Assembly: GCA_017545095.1 (NCBI GenBank)
Contig: JAFYCU010000099.1
Span: 1 to 30,250, forward strand
Source: Muribaculaceae bacterium
GTDB taxonomy: Bacteria > Bacteroidota > Bacteroidia > Bacteroidales > Muribaculaceae
DNA: 30,250 bases
Direction of reading: 5' to 3'
Part shown: piece after piece, positions 28,119 to 30,250 of the stretch
Position numbering within the stretch: position 1 is the stretch's first letter
Layout: the number at the start of each line of letters is the position of its first letter
Notes under the pieces: model-generated
The model's database searches: none
Seen by the model: the letters and a program-made list of their open reading frames with translations, nothing else
What the model was told of the DNA's origin: nothing
Program-made: the position numbers and the translations under genes

Positions 28119-29558
28119 ATGGCACAGACTATCATTGGCCGAAAGGCCGAAATCACTGAACTACAACGCCTTTACGGCTCTGGTCGTCCTGAGTTCATCG
28201 TCATCTATGGTCGCCGCAGGGTATGCAAGACTTTCTTGGTGCGCGAATTGCTGGGTGAGGAATTCGCCTTCTACCACACTGGCCTGTCGCCCACCGAACT
28301 TGCCAACGGCTTGCTCATCAATCAGCAACTCATGGCCTTCCACAGCTCCCTGCTTCGGTATGGCGACAAACACCATTCCCCGCCCGAAAATTGGCTTGAG
28401 GCTTTTTCGCGCTTGACAGCTCTACTCGAAGCCAACCACCACACACAGCGACAAGTTGTGTTCATCGATGAATTACCCTGGCTCGACACGCAACGGTCGG
28501 GCTTTGTCACCGCATTGGAACACTTTTGGAATGGATGGGGAGCAGGGCAACCTCAACTCATGCTCATCGTGTGCGGCTCGGCCACGTCGTGGATCAACGA
28601 TAAATTGCTCAACAACCACGGCGGATTATATGGCCGCGCAACCAGCGAAATCCACCTCGCCCCGTTCTCTTTGGCCGAATGCGAGGAATATTTTGCGCAT
28701 CAGGGCATCACTTTCGACCGATACGACCAGCTACAATGCTACATGGTGTTTGGCGGAATACCTTTCTATTTGTCGATGCTGCGCCGAGGCGAATCGCTCG
28801 CACAAAACATTGACCGCCTGTTTTTTGACTCCCATGCCCCATTGCACAACGAGTTTGAGCGGCTATTTGCCTCGTTATTTGTAAATGCCGACGACTACAC
28901 CAAGGTGACCCGCCTGCTTGGCACAAAACGCATGGGCTTTACCCGAAAAGAAATCATCGCCCGCACGGGCATCGCTTCGGGCGGTGGCTTGAGCAAGCTA
29001 CTCGACACGCTCATCGCCTGTGACTTTGTCAGCAGCTATGTCAACTTTGGCCACACACGCCGACACACCTATTACCGCCTTGCCGACCCTTTCTGCCTGT
29101 TTTTCCTCTATTTCATCGACAAAAACAAGACTACCAATAGCAGCTTCTGGCAAAACAACTACACATCGCCCAAATTGAACGCCTGGCGAGGCTTCGCATT
29201 CGAAACAGTGGTATTTTGCCACACACCCCAGCTGAAAGCGGCGTTAGGCATCGCCGCTGTGCAATGTGAGATGAGCCCTTGGCACAGCGACTCCGACAAC
29301 GATGGGGCTCAAGTCGATATGGTTATCAGCCGTGCCGACCGCGTGGTGAACCTATGCGAAATGAAATTCTCCAACGATGAGTTTGTAGTGGATGCAGCTT
29401 GCGACAAAGCCCTGCGACACAAAGCAGCAGTATTTGCCAGCGAGACTGCACTTCGCGCCACCTTGCAACTCACGTTGGTCACCACCTACGGGCTGGCAAT
29501 GACACCACATGCAAGCCGATTCCAGCGAGTGGTCACCATGGACAGTCTGTTCGTGTGA
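28119..29558 (+). CDS. DUF234-type AAA/STAND-like ATPase with C-terminal nuclease-fold domain
   Basis: A 479-residue protein. The N-terminal ATPase has I-I-G-R-K-A-E-I at 5-12, a P-loop G-R-R-R-V-C-K-T (31-38) and Walker B V-V-F-I-D-E-L-P-W-L-D (113-123), then sensor-like G-S-A-T-S-W. A winged-helix-like middle follows (about 280-340), and the C-terminal DUF234 domain carries the PD-(D/E)xK pattern: F-E near 385, Q-V-D-M-V-I, and C-E-M-K-F-S. In the P-loop the second conserved Gly of GRRRVGKT is Cys36, which may weaken nucleotide binding. An upstream in-frame ATG at 27984 would translate the inverted repeats, so I start at 28119. The role of this class is unsettled; it is often in many copies in Bacteroidales. 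Confidence 0.85.
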   Translation: MAQTIIGRKAEITELQRLYGSGRPEFIVIYGRRRVCKTFLVRELLGEEFAFYHTGLSPTELANGLLINQQLMAFHSSLLRYGDKHHSPPENWLEAFSRLTALLEANHHTQRQVVFIDELPWLDTQRSGFVTALEHFWNGWGAGQPQLMLIVCGSATSWINDKLLNNHGGLYGRATSEIHLAPFSLAECEEYFAHQGITFDRYDQLQCYMVFGGIPFYLSMLRRGESLAQNIDRLFFDSHAPLHNEFERLFASLFVNADDYTKVTRLLGTKRMGFTRKEIIARTGIASGGGLSKLLDTLIACDFVSSYVNFGHTRRHTYYRLADPFCLFFLYFIDKNKTTNSSFWQNNYTSPKLNAWRGFAFETVVFCHTPQLKAALGIAAVQCEMSPWHSDSDNDGAQVDMVISRADRVVNLCEMKFSNDEFVVDAACDKALRHKAAVFASETALRATLQLTLVTTYGLAMTPHASRFQRVVTMDSLFV

Positions 29559-29824
29559 CCTTCACCCTCACGCACGACCGCACTGAGGAACTTCCGATAA
29601 TCAGAGTCGACATATTACAAAACCCCACAACTTTGTTCCAAAACAGAACTTAGGTAATAATTTTCAAGCAAATGCTTGCCTATATCAAAAATTTGTAATA
29701 AATTTGCGTGATTTTATATAGGTGTCTTTTGCACCCAGGTTTTGACAATTTCAGTCTATCAAGACCGCCAGATATGGCATCTACTTGACTCAGAATGTGA
29801 TATTAACCTAAATTATAAACTATT
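29559..29824. promoter_or_regulatory. Promoter region of the BspA-like gene
   Basis: A -7 box TAAATTTG near 29699-29706 and TTG near 29677-29679 give a spacing of about 19. A small palindrome, CAAGCAAATGCTTG (about 29666-29679), overlaps the -33 element. The leader to the start codon is about 115 bases. Nothing else seen. Confidence 0.6.
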
Positions 29825-30250
29825 ATGAACAAATTCTACAAATCATTGGCGGCCGTTGCCGTGTGTGCCATGACCACACTGGTCGGCTGGGCCTACGACT
29901 TTGAAGAAGGCGGGCTCTACTACAACATCAGCGGCAACGATGTGGCGCTGACCACGGGCGATGTCGCCTACAGTGGAGACATCGTGATTCCCGCCACCGT
30001 CGAACACGACGGAGTGATTTACAATGTGACCACCGTGGGCACCGTTTTCCAAAACAACACGGCGGTCACCAGTCTGAAACTGCCATCAAGCGTAACCACG
30101 CTTCCCGAGAGCTGCTTTGCCAGCATGACTGGCCTGCTCGAACTGGAAATCCCCAATGTGGAAACGCTGCCCAACTATTTGGTCGACGGTTGCACTTCGC
30201 TCACCACGCTAAAACTGGGCGAAGGGGTTCATTGGGCATCCTATCACATG
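29825..30250 (+). CDS. BspA-like leucine-rich repeat surface protein, N-terminal part
   Basis: 142 codons are visible; the gene runs off the right edge. It has a signal peptide (about 1-23, M-N-K-F-Y-K-S-L-A-A-V-A-V-C-A-M-T-T-L-V-G-W-A), then Y-D-F-E-E-G-G-L-Y-Y-N-I, the standard first strand of BspA-type proteins, followed by LRR_5-type repeats (V-T-S-L-K-L-P-S-S-V-T-T-L-P, L-L-E-L-E-I-P-N-V-E-T-L-P, L-T-T-L-K-L-G). Family members are secreted or surface proteins thought to bind host or microbial partners. The part that would show a sorting signal is outside the window. The leader carries a promoter near 29699. Confidence 0.88.
   Translation, partial: MNKFYKSLAAVAVCAMTTLVGWAYDFEEGGLYYNISGNDVALTTGDVAYSGDIVIPATVEHDGVIYNVTTVGTVFQNNTAVTSLKLPSSVTTLPESCFASMTGLLELEIPNVETLPNYLVDGCTSLTTLKLGEGVHWASYHM

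Noticed and set aside
1..30250. CRISPR array or tRNA genes
   Set aside because: Repeats found are palindromic intergenic or short tandem types without regular spacers; no cloverleaf-like sequence was recognised by eye.

Overview
The window comes from a Bacteroidales bacterium, probably of the Muribaculaceae/Prevotellaceae type. This rests on the many Bacteroidetes-type promoters (a -7 box TAnnTTTG, usually TACCTTTG, about 19-20 bases after a -33 TTG/TTTG), the weak ribosome binding sites, and the protein families present: BACON domains, BspA-like leucine-rich repeats, dockerin-like tails, DUF4298 and a DUF234 ATPase. There is no rRNA, tRNA or CRISPR array that I can see. Short hairpin repeats and low-complexity promoter repeats fill many of the gaps.

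Layout. (1) 1-924: the end of an unrecognised protein with a charged tail, then a DUF4298 gene. (2) 925-8592: an A+T-richer island holding six tightly packed plus-strand genes (1578-8140): a four-helix membrane protein, a P-loop GTPase, a cytosolic/coiled-coil/one-helix protein, a retropepsin-like lipoprotein, a second coiled-coil/one-helix protein with MORN repeats, and a BACON plus outer-membrane beta-barrel protein. The products would span cytoplasm, inner membrane, periplasm and outer membrane. I cannot match the set to a described system; it is the main discovery candidate. (3) 8593-11489: small membrane and secreted proteins, including an EndoG/NUC-like nuclease with an altered active-site motif, a coiled-coil periplasmic protein and a beta-flower-like protein between perfect inverted repeats. 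(4) 11757-17299: glutamine synthetase, a strong palindromic terminator, a secreted dockerin-tailed protein, a RAYT transposase remnant among REP-like hairpins, a gamma-carbonic anhydrase-like protein and an Xaa-Pro aminopeptidase. (5) 17577-18531: a promoter-terminator unit that looks like a short RNA or Thr-rich leader, then a PrsW-type protease. (6) 18728-25513: a TolC/MacA/MacB efflux operon (ATPase and permease on separate genes), followed by a LytS-type histidine kinase and a LytTR response regulator. (7) 25535-30250: a large secreted modular protein with two dockerin modules (minus strand), a DUF234 ATPase with an unusual P-loop under an inverted-repeat-rich promoter, and the start of a BspA-like surface protein running off the end.

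How the parts may work together. The GTPase operon is read as one transcript, and its products make a plausible trans-envelope signalling or secretion device switched by GTP. The efflux operon and the two-component pair next to it could form a sensing and export unit. These functional links are inference from gene order and domains.
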